DNA of 48,237 bases, taken from an uncultured Clostridia bacterium (GTDB taxonomy: Bacteria; Bacillota; Clostridia; Oscillospirales; Ruminococcaceae). Numbering within the stretch: the stretch's first letter is position 1; each line of letters opens with the position of its first letter. The translations under genes were made by a program, and so were the position numbers. The stretch spans positions 1 to 48,237 of the forward strand of contig CANQUJ010000014.1 of assembly GCA_947627005.1 (NCBI GenBank), given 5' to 3'. The notes under the pieces are model-generated. The model ran no database searches, was not told the DNA's origin, and saw nothing but the letters and a program-made list of their open reading frames with translations. This document shows positions 8,528 through 16,818 of this stretch, piece by piece.

Positions 8528-8767
8528 CCAACCTTTTTCAAAAGGTTGGCAGGGTCGAGGGACAGAGTCCCTCGTCGCAGCCCGCAGGCTGCGAAATCTC
8601 CTTACTAAAAAAGCGCAGGAAGGGGAGCGAAAATCTGTCCGGTGGACAGTTTTCGCGTGGGGAGACCCTCGCCGGGGGTCTCCCCGAAATTCGCAGCTCC
8701 GGCAGGAGCTGCGCACCTTAACGTCAAGTCTGCGCCTCTTTAGCCCGCGGCTGCGAGAGCAGTCGCG
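8528..8767 (+). repeat. Multi-hairpin repeat family A, copy A1
   Basis: Seven hairpins in a row: S1 8528-8549 (CCAACCTTTT, TC loop), S2 8556-8574 (CGAGGGAC/GTCCCTCG), S3 8575-8594 (TCGCAGCC, CGCA loop), S4 8627-8656 (CTGTCC GGT GGACAG between GCGAAAA and TTTTCGC), S5 8659-8685 (GGGGAGACCC), S6 8692-8713 (CGCAGCTCC) and S7 8746-8767. The same order recurs at 39269-39538 and, for S1-S4, inverted at 39578-39715. No coding signature. Confidence 0.8.
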
Positions 8768-8854
8768 CACCTCAAAGTCAAGTCTGCGCCTCTTCAATCC
8801 TCGCAACATTTTCGTCTGGGCGGTCTTTCGACTCAACAGAGTGCACAAAGTGCG

Positions 8855-8870
8855 GTTAGCTCTTGCTAAC
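8855..8870. promoter_or_regulatory. Feo operator palindrome 1
   Basis: GTTAGC-TCTT-GCTAAC, about 50 bp upstream of the feoA -35 box. It has the same half-sites as 8954-8969, and resembles sites of DtxR-family metal regulators (inference). Confidence 0.72.
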
Positions 8871-8917
8871 TTATTTTGTATAAGCCGCCGAAGTTTGAAA
8901 AATCCGCCGAAAATGGG

Positions 8918-8946
8918 TTGACAAAGCCGCCGCGCGGTAATAAAAT
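8918..8946 (+). promoter_or_regulatory. Promoter of the feo operon
   Basis: TTGACA (8918-8923), 17-nt spacer, TAAAAT (8941-8946). An operator palindrome lies directly downstream over the expected transcription start. Confidence 0.85.
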
Positions 8947-8953
8947 ACTTGTA

Positions 8954-8969
8954 GTTAGCAAAAGCTAAC
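8954..8969. promoter_or_regulatory. Feo operator palindrome 2
   Basis: GTTAGC-AAAA-GCTAAC, starting 8 nt after the -10 box, where bound repressor would block transcription initiation. Likely bound by an iron- or manganese-sensing DtxR/MntR-type repressor. Confidence 0.8.
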
Positions 8970-8988
8970 CAAGAAAGGAACCGTGATT

Positions 8989-9201
8989 ATGATACCTTTG
9001 ACTTATGCCGACGTGGGCACGGAGCAGATCATACGAAAAGTAGGAGGCAGCCCCGAGGTTAAAAAGCACCTTGAAGATTTGGGCTTTGTGGTCGGGGGTT
9101 CGGTAATTCCCGTTTCCGAGATAGGCGGAAACCTTATCATAAAGGTCAAAGAGTCGCGAGTGGCGCTTAGCCGCGAGATGGCGCAAAAGATAATGGTTTA
9201 A
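8989..9201 (+). CDS. feoA: FeoA, ferrous iron transport protein A (first copy)
   Basis: 70 residues from ATG 8989; the AAAGGA site lies 9 nt upstream. A GTG at 8983 is in frame but only 3 nt from that site, so it is less likely. The SH3-like FeoA fold is suggested by LTYADVGTEQIIRKVGG, HLEDLGFVVGGSVIPVSE and GNLIIKVKESRVALSREMAQ. FeoA is a small cytoplasmic partner of the FeoB iron channel. First gene of the operon; a second feoA follows after 103 nt that carry a third operator-like palindrome. Confidence 0.92.
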   Translation: MIPLTYADVGTEQIIRKVGGSPEVKKHLEDLGFVVGGSVIPVSEIGGNLIIKVKESRVALSREMAQKIMV

Positions 9202-9256
9202 GCCGAAATTCAATTAAATTCGGGGCCGGGATCGCGGCTCCGTTTATTCGGGGATA

Positions 9257-9276
9257 GGGTTAGCAAACACTAACCC
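9257..9276. promoter_or_regulatory. Feo operator-like palindrome 3, between the two feoA genes
   Basis: GGGTTAGCAAACACTAACCC, a 20-bp palindrome with the same GTTAG..CTAAC half-sites. No clear promoter is seen next to it, so it may act as a roadblock or an RNA element. Confidence 0.65.
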
Positions 9277-9304
9277 GCCCGAAAAAGAAAAAGGGGGCAT
9301 AAAT

Positions 9305-9526
9305 TTGAAAACTTTAAGCGAGGTAAAAGTCGGCCAAACGGTAAAGGTCGTAAAGCTTCACGGCGAGGGCGCGGTCAAGCGCAGGATAATGGATATGGGA
9401 ATAACCAAGGGCGTCGAGGTATACGTCAGAAAAGTCGCGCCTTTGGGCGACCCGTTCGAGGTAAACGTTCGCGGATACGAGCTTAGCCTTAGAAAGGCCG
9501 ACGCCGAAATGATCGAAGTTGAATGA
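9305..9526 (+). CDS. feoA: FeoA, ferrous iron transport protein A (second copy)
   Basis: 73 residues starting at TTG 9305; AGGGGG is 7 nt upstream. The SH3-like fold is indicated by EVKVGQTVKVVKLHGEGAVK, RRIMDMGITKGVEVYVRKVAP and RGYELSLRKADAEMIEV. It is only distantly similar to the first copy, so it is not a recent duplicate. The stop overlaps the feoB start (ATGA at 9523-9526), consistent with coupled translation and a FeoA-FeoB complex. Confidence 0.94.
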   Translation: MKTLSEVKVGQTVKVVKLHGEGAVKRRIMDMGITKGVEVYVRKVAPLGDPFEVNVRGYELSLRKADAEMIEVE

Positions 9527-12003
9527 AAGAGGCAGAAGATATGAGTATGACGATAGCCCTTGCGGGCAACCCCAACAGCGGAAAAACAACCCTTTTTAAC
9601 GCGCTTACCGGCTCGAACCAATTCGTCGGGAACTGGCCGGGAGTAACGGTCGAGAAAAAAGAGGGCAAGCTTAAAAAACACGACGGCGTGACCGTCACCG
9701 ACCTTCCGGGAATCTATTCCCTTTCCCCCTATACGCTGGAGGAAGTGGTCGCGAGAAATTATCTCATCAAAGAGCGCCCCGACGCGATTTTAAACATCAT
9801 CGACGGCACCAACCTTGAAAGAAACCTTTATTTGACGACGCAGCTGATCGAGCTCGGTATCCCGGTCGTGGCGGCAATCAATATGATGGACGTTGTAAGA
9901 AAGAACGGCGATAAGATCGACACCGACGAGCTTGCAAAGCGGCTCGGCTGCAAAATTGTCGAGATATCCGCCCTTAAAGGCGACGGCGTTATCGAGGCGG
10001 CCGAGGCCGCGATTGAAGCCGCGACCGCCAAAAAGCTCGTCCCGCAGCACACCTTCTCGGGTGTGGTTGAGCACGCACTCGCACATATCGAAGAGGCGGC
10101 TGTTCACGGGCTTCCGGCCGAGCAGCAGCGCTGGTACGCGATAAAGATATTCGAGCGTGACGAAAAGGCGATGGAAAGCCTTAACATCGCGCCGGAGGTT
10201 CTTGCGCATATCGAAGAAGACATCGCGGCGGCCGAGCAGGAGCTTGACGACGACGCGGAATCCATCATCACAAACGAAAGATACGTCTACATAGCCGAGC
10301 TTATAAAGGGCTGCTGCCGCAAAAAAAGCGCCGGAAGCCTTACGGTTTCGGACAAAATAGACAGAATAGTGACCAACCGCTGGCTCGCCCTGCCGATTTT
10401 CGCGGTCGTTATGATAATCGTCTACTACGTTTCGGTGACGACGGTCGGAACCATCGCCACCGACTGGGCGAACGACGGCGTTTTCGGCGACGGCTGGCAC
10501 CTTTTGGGCATAGGCAGCGGGGCTTATGAAGAGGCCGCCGAGGAATACGGCGAAGCGGTAAACGCGATCGACGCTTTCGCGGGGCAATACGGAGTCGAAG
10601 CGCCCGACCTTTCGACCGCAGACAGGGCCGCGATAGACGGCTTCGCCTCGCAGTTTGAGGCCGGAGACACCGCGGTTTTAAAGATAGTCGACGAAGAGAC
10701 CCTCGCCGAAGACGAGGCGGTCTATTCCGGCGAAGACCTCGCCCTTGCCGGCGCGACCCTTGAAAAATATTCCTTTGAAGAGCCCGACCCCTCGGATTAC
10801 GGGATCTGGATACCCGGCATTCCGCCCCTTCTTGAAAGCCTGCTCGACAAAATCGGCTGCGCAGAATGGCTTAAAGGCCTGATTTTAGACGGCATAGTCG
10901 CCGGAGTCGGCGCGGTTCTGGGCTTTGTTCCCCAAATGCTGATCCTCTTTATCTTCCTCGCGTTCCTTGAGGCCTGCGGATATATGGCGCGAATCGCCTT
11001 TGTTATGGACAGAATCTTCCGCAAATTCGGCCTCTCGGGCAAGTCGTTTATCCCGATGCTGATAGGCTCGGGCTGCGGCGTTCCGGGAATTATGGCCTCG
11101 CGTACCATAGAAAACGAGCGCGACCGCAGAATGACAATAATGACCACCACATTTATCCCCTGCGGGGCAAAGCTGCCCTTTATCGCGATGATAGCCGGCG
11201 CCATCTTCGGCGGGGCTTGGTGGGTCGCCCCATTCGCCTATCTTTTGGGCGTATGCTCGATAATCGTCTCGGGAATAATACTTAAAAAGACCAAAATGTT
11301 CGCCGGCGACCCCGCGCCCTTTGTTATGGAGCTTCCCGCCTATCACTGGCCGACGGTCACAAACGTTCTCCGTTCGATGTGGGAGCGCGGCTGGAGCTTC
11401 ATCAAAAAGGCCGGAACGATAATCCTTCTCTCGACGATAGTCGTCTGGTTCACGACCTATTTCGGGTTCGTAGACGGACACTTCGGAATGTTGACCGACG
11501 AGCAGATAGACCACTCTCTTCTCGCGACGGTCGGCGGTGCGATCGCTTGGATATTCTCTCCCCTCGGCTGGGGCAACTGGCAGGCGGCGGTCGCCTCGAT
11601 AACCGGGCTTGTCGCCAAAGAAAATATAGTCGGAACAATGGGAATTCTCTACGGCGGCGACGGTTCGGCCTATGCCGCGATGGCGGCGGCCTTTACCCGC
11701 GCGAGCGGCCTTGCGTTCTTGGTGTTTAACCTTCTCTGCGCGCCCTGCTTCGCCGCGATTGGCGCCATCAAGCGCGAGATGAACAGCGCCAAGTGGACTT
11801 GGTTCGCAATCGCATATCAATGCGTTTTCGCCTATGCGATAGCCCTTATCGTCAACCAGTTCGGGCTTTTGTTCGCGGGCTCGGCGAATATAGTCGGCCT
11901 CGTGTTCGCGGTCTTGATTATCGCGGTTCTGCTCTTTATGCTCTTCAAGCCGTATAAAGAGGCCGAAAAGCTTACAAAAAACGTAAATATTACCGCGAAA
12001 TAG
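9523..12003 (+). CDS. feoB: FeoB, ferrous iron transport GTPase/permease
   Basis: 826 residues. The cytoplasmic G domain has G1 GNPNSGKT (15-22), G3 DLPG (60-63) and G4 NMMD (120-123). A helical spacer follows, then membrane segments with two Gate motifs (KSFIPMLIGSGCGVPGIM with nearby IPCGAKLPF, and GLVAKENIVGT). FeoB imports Fe2+. Between the first and second membrane segments (about residues 325-420) lies an acidic Ala/Glu/Asp-rich insertion that makes this protein longer than many FeoB proteins (roughly 650-780 residues). A second possible start is ATG 9541. It is the third gene of a four-gene operon. Confidence 0.97.
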   Translation: MKEAEDMSMTIALAGNPNSGKTTLFNALTGSNQFVGNWPGVTVEKKEGKLKKHDGVTVTDLPGIYSLSPYTLEEVVARNYLIKERPDAILNIIDGTNLERNLYLTTQLIELGIPVVAAINMMDVVRKNGDKIDTDELAKRLGCKIVEISALKGDGVIEAAEAAIEAATAKKLVPQHTFSGVVEHALAHIEEAAVHGLPAEQQRWYAIKIFERDEKAMESLNIAPEVLAHIEEDIAAAEQELDDDAESIITNERYVYIAELIKGCCRKKSAGSLTVSDKIDRIVTNRWLALPIFAVVMIIVYYVSVTTVGTIATDWANDGVFGDGWHLLGIGSGAYEEAAEEYGEAVNAIDAFAGQYGVEAPDLSTADRAAIDGFASQFEAGDTAVLKIVDEETLAEDEAVYSGEDLALAGATLEKYSFEEPDPSDYGIWIPGIPPLLESLLDKIGCAEWLKGLILDGIVAGVGAVLGFVPQMLILFIFLAFLEACGYMARIAFVMDRIFRKFGLSGKSFIPMLIGSGCGVPGIMASRTIENERDRRMTIMTTTFIPCGAKLPFIAMIAGAIFGGAWWVAPFAYLLGVCSIIVSGIILKKTKMFAGDPAPFVMELPAYHWPTVTNVLRSMWERGWSFIKKAGTIILLSTIVVWFTTYFGFVDGHFGMLTDEQIDHSLLATVGGAIAWIFSPLGWGNWQAAVASITGLVAKENIVGTMGILYGGDGSAYAAMAAAFTRASGLAFLVFNLLCAPCFAAIGAIKREMNSAKWTWFAIAYQCVFAYAIALIVNQFGLLFAGSANIVGLVFAVLIIAVLLFMLFKPYKEAEKLTKNVNITAK

Positions 12004-12012
12004 GGTGAAAAT

Positions 12013-12204
12013 ATGGAATGGCTGATTTCAAATCTCGGGACCTTGGCGGTCATAATCATTCTCGCGGCGGCGGTAGGCTGGATAGTCTTCGGACTTGTCA
12101 GAGATAAAAAGGCGGGAAAACATTCCTGCGGCGGAAACTGCGCCAACTGCGCCTGCGGCTGTTCCAACGCCGTCGGCCGAAAAAAGCCCGCCGCAAAAAA
12201 CTGA
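12013..12204 (+). CDS. FeoB-associated Cys-rich membrane protein
   Basis: 63 residues, 9 nt after feoB. One membrane segment (about 8-27) is followed by a short basic stretch and a cysteine cluster (CGGNCANCACGC). Small proteins of this form are common at the end of feo operons in Firmicutes; the cysteines may bind iron near the FeoB pore. The ribosome site GGGTGA is close to ATG 12013. Confidence 0.9.
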   Translation: MEWLISNLGTLAVIIILAAAVGWIVFGLVRDKKAGKHSCGGNCANCACGCSNAVGRKKPAAKN

Positions 12205-12238
12205 AGTCTTCGGTTTTATATACCTTTTTGATAGCATA

Positions 12239-12266
12239 GAGGGGCGAAAACCCCTCTTTTGCTTAT
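12239..12266 (+). terminator. Terminator of the feo operon
   Basis: GAGGGG-CGAAAA-CCCCTC followed by TTTTGCTTATTTTT. Confidence 0.85.
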
Positions 12267-12311
12267 TTTTCGCGCGAAAAAATTAAATTTCGCAAATTTT
12301 CCCGTTATATC

Positions 12312-12340
12312 TTGTAATCCGAAAAAAGATGGTGTATAAT
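12312..12340 (+). promoter_or_regulatory. Candidate promoter for the sigma factor operon
   Basis: TTGTAA (12312-12317), 17-nt spacer, TATAAT (12335-12340). This leaves a leader of about 160 nt before the TTG start. The 12205-12507 gap otherwise holds the feo terminator and a hairpin at 12454-12482. Confidence 0.6.
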
Positions 12341-12453
12341 AAATTCGTATGTTGTTCGTGCGGTTCGGCAATGATCGACCGGCCGCGAGGGCGAAAATTA
12401 TCGAAAATATTTTCGTATCGCTGCAACAAAAACGAAGATTTTTGACACTTACT

Positions 12454-12482
12454 ATACAGAAGCCCGAAGAGCGGCTCTGTAT
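12454..12482 (+). promoter_or_regulatory. Leader hairpin upstream of the sigma factor
   Basis: ATACAGA-A-GCC pairs with GGCTCTGTAT, with one bulged A. It ends about 12 nt before the GAGGTGAGGG ribosome site, with no T-run; a translational control role is possible but unproven. Confidence 0.4.
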
Positions 12483-12507
12483 GGCCGCGAATCGAGGTGA
12501 GGGTTAA

Positions 12508-13059
12508 TTGAAATCGGATTTTTCCGTTCTCGTCAAAAGGGCGCAGAAGGGCGACTCCGAAGCTTTCGCAGAGCTTTATTCCGCGATTTATAAAGAGCTT
12601 TATTATTACGCCCTCTGCAACCTCAACAACCCCGACGACGCGGCCGACGCCGTTCAGGACGCCGTATTGGACGCCTTTGTCGGGCTTAAAAACCTTAGAA
12701 GCGAAGAAGCCTTTAAAGGCTGGATGATACGGATCCTCACCGCGAAAATAAAGCGAAAACAGGCCGAATATGTCGCCGACCGCGAAAATCTAAGCTATAT
12801 TTCGGCCGGGTACGGCAGCGAAGACGACGAGGATTCCGAGCTGAATATCCCCTATAAAGAATCGAAATACGAAGGGATAGAGCTTTTGGACCACATCGAA
12901 AGCCTTAGCGAAAACGAAAAGATCTGCTTCTCGCTCAACGCGATCTACGGCTATACGAGCGAGGAAATTCAAAAAATAACCGGCATCAACGCCGCGACCG
13001 TCAGAACCTATCTTTCAAGAGGGAAGACAAAGCTGCGAAAGCTTTTGGACGGCGCGTAG
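12508..13059 (+). CDS. ECF-type RNA polymerase sigma factor
   Basis: 183 residues starting at TTG 12508, with GAGGTGAGG 7 nt upstream. Region 2 covers about residues 10-75 (KGDSEAFAELYSAIYKELYYYA, then DAADAVQDAVLDAFVGL); a linker of about 45 residues is very acidic; region 4 covers about 125-180 (LSENEKICFSLNAIYGYTSEEI, then TVRTYLSRGKTKLRKLL). It would direct RNA polymerase to a small regulon. The next gene, 38 nt downstream, encodes a single-pass membrane protein that is a candidate anti-sigma factor. Confidence 0.92.
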   Translation: MKSDFSVLVKRAQKGDSEAFAELYSAIYKELYYYALCNLNNPDDAADAVQDAVLDAFVGLKNLRSEEAFKGWMIRILTAKIKRKQAEYVADRENLSYISAGYGSEDDEDSELNIPYKESKYEGIELLDHIESLSENEKICFSLNAIYGYTSEEIQKITGINAATVRTYLSRGKTKLRKLLDGA

Positions 13060-13097
13060 AGATACAAATAAAAGCAATTTCGGAAGGAGGAATAATC

Positions 13098-15173
13098 GTG
13101 GCGAACAAGGTAAGCAACCCCTATATCGAACTTTTTGAGCAGCTTCCCATTCCCGAGCGCCTTGAACCCGAGAATATCGCCGCGATGCTTAAAGAGCGCG
13201 CAGCATTGGGCGCAGCCCCCGAAAAGCTTGAAAAAATCAAACCCGCAAAGGCCGAAAAGCCGGCCGCGGAAAGAAATATAACCGTATCGAGCAGCAAGAG
13301 AAAAACGACCGTCGCATACCGCTCAATCGCCTCCATAGCGGCGTGCGCGGCGCTTGCTCTCGGAATAGTCGGATACCTCAACGTCGGGAACTCCGAGATT
13401 CCCTCCGAGGTCGTTCCCGATTCGGGCGACTACGCCTCGGACTACGGCGACGTTCACAAAAAATTTGAAAAGTTTTACATCGACAACGCGGACAGGACCA
13501 CCCTTGATTCCGCGATAGAAGACATCGAGCGCTCTTATAACGACGCGCAGAACGAAAGCTCTGTCGGCGGGCAGATCAGCGACGACGACCCGATCGTCAC
13601 CGCCGACGACAAAAACGACGAAGTTATCCCCCCGATAGCCGACGACAATCCGCCGCCGGTATCCGAACCGGACGACGAGCCTCTTCCCCCGGTTGAGAAT
13701 ACCGAGACCGTCGACGACGGCATCCCCCTCCCCGAAAACGAGGCGGAGAGCGACAATTCGGATATAGCCTTCGGCGAAGGATTTATCCTTATCCGCGACT
13801 CCAATATGATCAGAGTTATCAACAACTTCAACGGCGCGCTGACTTACAGCGACAATATCTTCCCGCAGTTTGAAGAGATGACCACAAAGACCCTCGCCGG
13901 CTTCTATGCCGACGGAACCAAAGCCGTCGCGGTATACAGCGTAGTCTACGGGGATTCCTCTTCTAACCGCAGCGCGGTAGAGGTCTGCGTATACGACATC
14001 TTCGACGGAAAGGCGCAGCAGCTGTCTGTGACCGTTCAGGACGGCAGCCTTATAGATATGAACTTTGCGAACGGCGCGCTCTATCTCGTGACCGTATACA
14101 ACGACTACCGCGTGGCGCCCATCATCGGGGTCGAAGACCTTGAAAGCTATGTGCCGAGCTATACTTTAAACGGCGTGAAGTGTTATGTTCAGCCCTCGGA
14201 TATAATGATACCCGACTACCTTACCACCACCGACTATACCGTCATCTCCGGAATAAGAACCGACGGCGCGGTATCCGTCAAGGCCGTCCTCGGATATGAG
14301 GGCAGGGTTTTGGTGAGAAACGGCGCGGTATACCTCTTCGGCTATGACGACGACGCCGGAAGCGCCGGAAAGACCTACGTCAGAGTGTTCAGCCTTTCGG
14401 GCGGAAACGTTTTATACGCCGGCCGCGCGGATATAGACGGCATCGCCCTTGGCGGCGACGGAATATCGACATTCGGCTCGGCGATCGCAGTCGCCACCGT
14501 TAAAAACACCGAAGACGGCTATGTCACCGTCCTCGGGGTATACGACGGAACGATGAACCCCATTTCGATGACAAAGATCCCCGGGGCGCTGACCACCGCC
14601 AAGCGCAGCGGAGACTGCATATACTTCACCGAAGCGAAAGAGAGCTGCGGGATAGATTTGAGCGACCCGGCAAAGCCCGCGATAGTAGAGTCCGCGCCGG
14701 CGAAAGACCCGGCAAAGGGGCTTGTAGAGTTCAACGGCGGGTATGTCACGCTTACCAAAGCCGCGGACGGAAGCCTTCAGCTTGCGAAACTTATCAAAAA
14801 CGAAGCGGGGGCGCTTGAGCTTATCGGCAAGACGGTCATATCGACCGAAAGCGGGGTCGTCTCTAAGGCGCTTGAAAACAACGGCCTGCTTCTTATAAGC
14901 GGCGATATAGTCGGCCTGCCCTACGGCTATTACGACGGCCTCGACTACTGCTACCGCTACGCGCTTTACCGCGAGACCGACGGCTCGTTCGCCGAGATCG
15001 GCAGCATAGAATGTCACGAGACCGACCCGATTTTTGAGAACGAAAAGGCGATTTTAAACAACGGAGTTTTATATATCTTCTCGAAGGGAAGAGTATATTC
15101 GACCGTGGTCGGAAGCTCGCTGTCGGTGGTCTCGAAGGCGGATATAGTAGAAAGCTCGTACAGCGGGCATTGA
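13098..15173 (+). CDS. Membrane-anchored beta-propeller protein, candidate anti-sigma factor
   Basis: 691 residues. About 72 cytoplasmic residues (PYIELFEQLPIPERLEPENI, then a KPAKAEKPAAE linker) precede one membrane segment at about 76-97. Outside are an acidic, Pro-rich linker and a long beta-rich domain (about 230-690) with repeated blade-like segments such as GFILIRDSNMIRVINNFNG, matching the secreted beta-propeller family seen in Firmicutes. A cytoplasmic tail before a membrane segment, directly after an ECF sigma gene, is the usual anti-sigma plan; the propeller would be the sensor. No classical zinc anti-sigma motif is seen, so this role is inferred. AAGGAGG precedes the GTG start. Confidence 0.82.
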   Translation: MANKVSNPYIELFEQLPIPERLEPENIAAMLKERAALGAAPEKLEKIKPAKAEKPAAERNITVSSSKRKTTVAYRSIASIAACAALALGIVGYLNVGNSEIPSEVVPDSGDYASDYGDVHKKFEKFYIDNADRTTLDSAIEDIERSYNDAQNESSVGGQISDDDPIVTADDKNDEVIPPIADDNPPPVSEPDDEPLPPVENTETVDDGIPLPENEAESDNSDIAFGEGFILIRDSNMIRVINNFNGALTYSDNIFPQFEEMTTKTLAGFYADGTKAVAVYSVVYGDSSSNRSAVEVCVYDIFDGKAQQLSVTVQDGSLIDMNFANGALYLVTVYNDYRVAPIIGVEDLESYVPSYTLNGVKCYVQPSDIMIPDYLTTTDYTVISGIRTDGAVSVKAVLGYEGRVLVRNGAVYLFGYDDDAGSAGKTYVRVFSLSGGNVLYAGRADIDGIALGGDGISTFGSAIAVATVKNTEDGYVTVLGVYDGTMNPISMTKIPGALTTAKRSGDCIYFTEAKESCGIDLSDPAKPAIVESAPAKDPAKGLVEFNGGYVTLTKAADGSLQLAKLIKNEAGALELIGKTVISTESGVVSKALENNGLLLISGDIVGLPYGYYDGLDYCYRYALYRETDGSFAEIGSIECHETDPIFENEKAILNNGVLYIFSKGRVYSTVVGSSLSVVSKADIVESSYSGH

Positions 15174-15185
15174 ATGAGAGTGAAG

Positions 15186-15213
15186 GCGGGGAAGTAAGCT
15201 TCCCCGCTTTTTT
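15186..15213 (+). terminator. Terminator after the sigma/propeller operon
   Basis: GCGGGGAA-GTAAGC-TTCCCCGC followed by TTTTTT. Confidence 0.9.
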
Positions 15214-15254
15214 ATGTAAAATCCGCGTTTGCTTTAACTTTTCGCCGGTGTTTA

Positions 15255-15283
15255 TTGACTTTTTTGCAAAGCGGCGCTATACT
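15255..15283 (+). promoter_or_regulatory. Promoter of the nucleotidyltransferase gene
   Basis: TTGACT (15255-15260), 17-nt spacer, TATACT (15278-15283), 33 nt before the ATG. Confidence 0.8.
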
Positions 15284-15316
15284 TATTGTGACAACTTTGT
15301 TTTTAGGAGGATTTAT

Positions 15317-16198
15317 ATGAAAGCGACTTTACTTGTTCTTGCGGCCGGCCTCGGTTCGCGGTTCGGCGGGGATAAACAGATCTCACACGTCGGCCCGAAC
15401 GGCGAGTTTTTGATGGAGTATTCGATTCACGACGCCCTTAAAGCGGGCTTTAACAAGGTCGTATTTATTCTTAAAAAAGAGATGGTTGAGACCGTCAAAC
15501 GCGAAGTCGGGGACAAGATAGCCGATAGGGCGGAGGTCTGCTACGCGGTTCAGGACTATTCGAGCCTGCCGGATTGGTATGATCTGCCGAAAGAAAGGGT
15601 CAAGCCCTTTGGGACGACCCACGCGGTTCTTTGCGCGAAGGAATATCTTACCGAGCCTTTTGTGACCGTGAATGCCGACGACTATTACGGCGCGGAATGT
15701 TTTGAGATTATGCGCGGAATGCTCGAAAAGATGAACGAGCACTGCGGCGCTATGGTGCCCTATATTCTTAAAAACACCGTCAGCGAAAACGGCGGGGTTA
15801 CAAGGGGCGTCTGCAAGATCGAGGGCGGAAAGCTTATCAGCGTCACCGAGACCGGCGGGATAATCCCGAAGGACGGCAAGATACTCTCCGAAGTCGGCGA
15901 AGTCGACCCGGAGGCCGAGGTTTCGATGAACTTCTGGGGATTCAGCGACAAGACCCTACCCGCGATGCAAAAATATTTTGAAGACTTCTTGAGGGCGCTC
16001 ACCCCCGAACAGATCAAGGCCGAATGTCTTTTGCCGGTTATGGTCAACGACATGCTCGCCGACGGAAGCTTAGAGATCCTCGCAAAAGCTTCTAAAGACA
16101 AGTGGTTCGGCATCACCTATAAAGAGGACAAGGCCGACACCGAGCAAAAGCTCCGCGACCTTCACGCCGCCGGGGCCTATCCCGCAAAAGTTTTGTGA
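15317..16198 (+). CDS. Sugar-nucleotidyltransferase-like protein
   Basis: 293 residues from ATG 15317, with AGGAGG upstream; the open frame extends further 5' but crosses the terminator and promoter. The GT-A/NTP-transferase fold is shown by LVLAAGLGSRFGGDKQI at the N terminus, GTTHAVLCAKEYL for substrate binding and VNADDYYG with metal-binding acids. This group usually makes NDP-sugars from sugar-1-phosphates, but the sugar cannot be read from the sequence. It is transcribed alone between two terminators. Confidence 0.88.
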   Translation: MKATLLVLAAGLGSRFGGDKQISHVGPNGEFLMEYSIHDALKAGFNKVVFILKKEMVETVKREVGDKIADRAEVCYAVQDYSSLPDWYDLPKERVKPFGTTHAVLCAKEYLTEPFVTVNADDYYGAECFEIMRGMLEKMNEHCGAMVPYILKNTVSENGGVTRGVCKIEGGKLISVTETGGIIPKDGKILSEVGEVDPEAEVSMNFWGFSDKTLPAMQKYFEDFLRALTPEQIKAECLLPVMVNDMLADGSLEILAKASKDKWFGITYKEDKADTEQKLRDLHAAGAYPAKVL

Positions 16199-16212
16199 TT
16201 TTTTAAAAAAAC

Positions 16213-16243
16213 GGCGCCCCTGCCAAAAAGCGGGGGCGTTTTC
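16213..16243. terminator. Terminator after the nucleotidyltransferase
   Basis: CGCCCCTGC, loop CAAAAA, GCGGGGGCG, then TTTTC. On the minus strand it is preceded by A-rich sequence and followed by TTTTTTT, so it may also end the collagen-like gene. Confidence 0.8.
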
Positions 16244-16247
16244 GTCT

Positions 16248-16366
16248 GCCGACTGCGCATAGTCGGCGGAATTTTTTTCGCGCCTTGGTGGGGCGACCTT
16301 TATCCCGCGAAGCGGGCCCCCGCGCGCCTGCGGCGCGCGGGGGGCGGCGAACCGCAGGTTCGCCGC
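16248..16366. repeat. Cluster of four hairpins downstream of the collagen-like gene
   Basis: GCCGACT..AGTCGGC (16248-16267, followed by a T-run), CCCGC-GAA-GCGGG (16304-16316), a perfect 12-bp stem with TGC loop (16317-16343, arm CCCCCGCGCGCC) and a 10-bp stem with GCA loop (16344-16366, arm GCGGCGAACC). Similar in style to family A (back-to-back stems with short loops) but with different stems. Confidence 0.65.
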
Positions 16367-16391
16367 GAAAGGCCGCCTCTGCGCGCGGCGT

Positions 16392-16818
16392 TTAAGCGTC
16401 GCCGAGCCGCTGGATATAGAGCGAAGCGTTCGGCTCTCCGGCGGTGGTTGCGGGAAGGGTAGCCGCCCCGGCGCCGGTGTTGACCAAGGTGACGGTGTCG
16501 CCCGCCGCCGCGTTGACAATAACCGCGCCCGAAGCGGTGTTGCCGGTGTTGGCAAGTGCCCCTCCGGCCGCCGGCGCGCCGTTTTGATATACCGCAAATT
16601 GCCCTGCTGCGTCGGGGGTCACGGCCGGCATAACGAGGTAGTTCCCCGCCTCGGTGATAGTGGCCGCGCTTCCGCCCGGGGTAAAGGTAACGCCCTGCGT
16701 AGTTCCGGCGGTATCAAAGGTCACCGGCGAGGCCGCCGCAACCGTCTGCGCGCCGGTGTTGTATATTTGAGCGTAGGCCGTCGTCGGCGTAACGCCGTCC
16801 GCCCCGGTAGAGCCCTCA
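16392..16818 (-). pseudogene. Collagen-like spore-surface type protein, C-terminal fragment
   Basis: On the minus strand the frame is open from the element boundary (16,818) to the stop at 16,392. It reads EGSTGADGVTPTTAYAQIYN, then a beta-rich Gly/Ala/Thr domain ending NASLYIQRLGDA. This matches the C-terminal trimerising (C1q/TNF-like) domain of BclA-type collagen-like proteins. No start codon or ribosome site fits, because the N-terminal part is now at 30,522-31,301, on the far side of the inserted element. Joining at the AT core keeps the reading frame. Unless the element is excised this part is probably not made. Confidence 0.9.

Noticed and set aside
8481-8921. Overlapping plus and minus open frames of about 130-150 codons
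   Set aside because: They coincide with the family A hairpins and lack ribosome sites; similar frames at 39214-39883 have the same cause.
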